Below, piece by piece: positions 62,932 through 64,000 of a stretch of 64,000 bases of DNA. The notes below the pieces were generated by a model. It made no database searches. It saw only the letters and a list, made by a program, of their open reading frames with translations, and was not told the DNA's origin. Source of the stretch: Circinella minor (taxonomy: Eukaryota; Mucoromycota; Mucoromycetes; Mucorales; Lichtheimiaceae). Both the position numbers and the translations under genes were made by a program. Position 1 is the first letter of the stretch; each line of letters starts with the position of its first letter. The stretch is from NCBI GenBank assembly GCA_016758965.1, contig JAEPRB010000037.1, positions 62,001 through 126,000 of the forward strand, written 5' to 3'.

Positions 62932-63618
62932 TCTTATTTTATTTTAGTTTTCTATTAAATAGTTTAAAAATTTAAGAAAGAAAAAAAAAAAAAGAAAGAG
63001 GGAAAAGGAAGAAGAAGGAGAAAAAATAACTTAAGAAATTCGGTGACGAAAGATATTCAATGCGCATAATTTCCTTTTTTTTTTCCTGCTACGTATTTTA
63101 TTTGCCGCTATGAACTTTGACAAGTTGCCATTAAATATATTATTCTTGATATAATTCACATGCACCAATTAACTGGCTACGTATGATTGGATATATTATA
63201 AAACTAATAGTACCAAAAAATATGGGCAATAGAACTAGAATAATAATGATAATGATGGATAATAGTTTCATGGAGAAGATAGCTTCAATTATGTATTTGA
63301 TAAGTAGATAAACATTAATATAATACTTGTATTATGCTAAATTAAACTAATATACTTCTATTGCAGTCCTCTCTTTCATCGATAATGGATCCAAAGGATA
63401 GTTGTTAGTCAAAAAAAAATTATCTTGAGGAGCTTTAAGAAATCTGTACCAACTATGATGACTTCCCCTGCTCAGACCTTTAAAGTTATCTTGATTTATA
63501 CAATAAAAAGCTGTATATATATTTACCGTTATCTTGTTTCAAAAATACAAAATAAACCATGCAGCCAGATAACCAGTTTATGACCGGATCTTGTGTATCC
63601 CCCATAAAAAACAATTCT
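62932..63618. other. Upstream region of the small five-exon gene
   Basis: Purine-rich leader (about 62965-63030 on the plus strand) and AT-rich sequence; no gene supported. Confidence 0.55.
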
Positions 63619-63778
63619 AAATGTACGTTCCCTTAAAAAAAAAGTTTTTTTTGTGTGTTCTCTGTTTATTTGTACTAAAGCGAATTTGGAAAGAGAAACT
63701 TGGGTCTCTTCCAATAATATGGAAATGTACTTTTCCTTATAAGGAAAGTTTTTTGGATGTTCTCTGTTTATTTGTAAA
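63619..63778. repeat. Imperfect direct repeat, 103-bp spacing
   Basis: AAATGTACGTTCCCTTAAAA with GTTCTCTGTTTATTTGTA (63619-63674) is repeated as AAATGTACTTTTCCTTATAA with the identical GTTCTCTGTTTATTTGTA (63722-63776). The open frames across it merely reflect the duplication. Confidence 0.65.
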
Positions 63779-64000
63779 TCAAATCTTGAAAGAGGGTGTA
63801 ATAAAAGTTAGCTTACAGTTATTGTTGCAAAAACGGGTTCACCCCCCTTTTTAAAGAGACTGGATACACAAAAGTATGTGAACTGGCTTCTTGAATCTAC
63901 TCCATTACAATGATGATATAAAAAACAAAACCCTACATAATATGGTACCATGTATTTGATCTTTCATTGAAACAATGTTTTGATAAATCATAATTATATA
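63779..64000. other. Window end
   Basis: GTTGCAAAAACGGGTT at about 63826 resembles the subterminal sequence of the element at 18385-18471 and may mark another element end. No gene seen. Confidence 0.35.

Noticed and set aside
1..64000. CRISPR arrays, prokaryotic operons, rRNA or tRNA genes
   Set aside because: No evenly spaced identical repeats with unique spacers, no rRNA-like blocks and no tRNA cloverleaf found by eye; the DNA is eukaryotic.

Overview
The window looks like nuclear DNA of an early-diverging filamentous fungus, most likely Mucoromycota (Mucorales). The DNA is very AT-rich. Genes carry several short GT-AG introns of about 45-150 bp. The conserved proteins are fungal (SEC2, STB6-like, alpha-arrestin, SRPRB, FLX1-type carrier). 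The transposon relics (LINE, Tc1/mariner, Crypton-like) and two multi-exon genes of unknown function are of a kind I associate with Mucorales. I cannot name the species.

Exon chains were built by hand from GT/GC-AG sites, reading-phase closure and similarity to families I recognise. Layout of conserved genes: MTH1-type Nudix hydrolase (2074-3136, -); homeodomain factor behind a 7-kb gene-free stretch (10225-11915, +); large diacylglycerol-lipase-like protein (14148-17948, +); CASTOR/GATSL-like ACT protein (21808-23164, +) tail to tail with an alpha-arrestin (23549-25731, -); GPH/SUT-type sugar transporter (37505-39964, +); SEC2-like Rab GEF (40578-42557, +) tail to tail with an STB6-like protein (42971-46438, -); SRP receptor beta (55959-56955, +); FLX1/SLC25A32-like mitochondrial carrier (57292-58643, +); an unrecognised 253-aa protein (60081-61082, +); and a small five-exon gene (61884-62931, -).

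Two accessory islands interrupt this. Island 1 (about 26-35.5 kb) holds a LINE remnant, a Myb/SANT gene cut short by a repeat terminus, an intact seven-exon gene of unknown function (29361-31457, -), a GC-rich triplicated unit, nested fold-back repeats and a dead protein kinase. Island 2 (46.5-55.9 kb) holds a Tc1/mariner relic with inverted repeats, a 198-bp-spaced tandem duplication, two broken fragments, an intact ten-exon gene of unknown function (50716-53177, -), a Crypton-like GCR1_C remnant and a solo transposon terminus.

The most interesting point is that each island carries one intact, intron-rich gene whose C-terminal half shows a similar D...E-x-(G/S) core, suggestive of a divergent PD-(D/E)XK-like fold, while nearly everything around it is decayed. 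The conserved genes cover nutrient sensing and uptake (CASTOR-like, arrestin, transporter), secretion (SEC2, SRPRB), lipid signalling and flavin/folate import; nothing suggests they form a single cluster.
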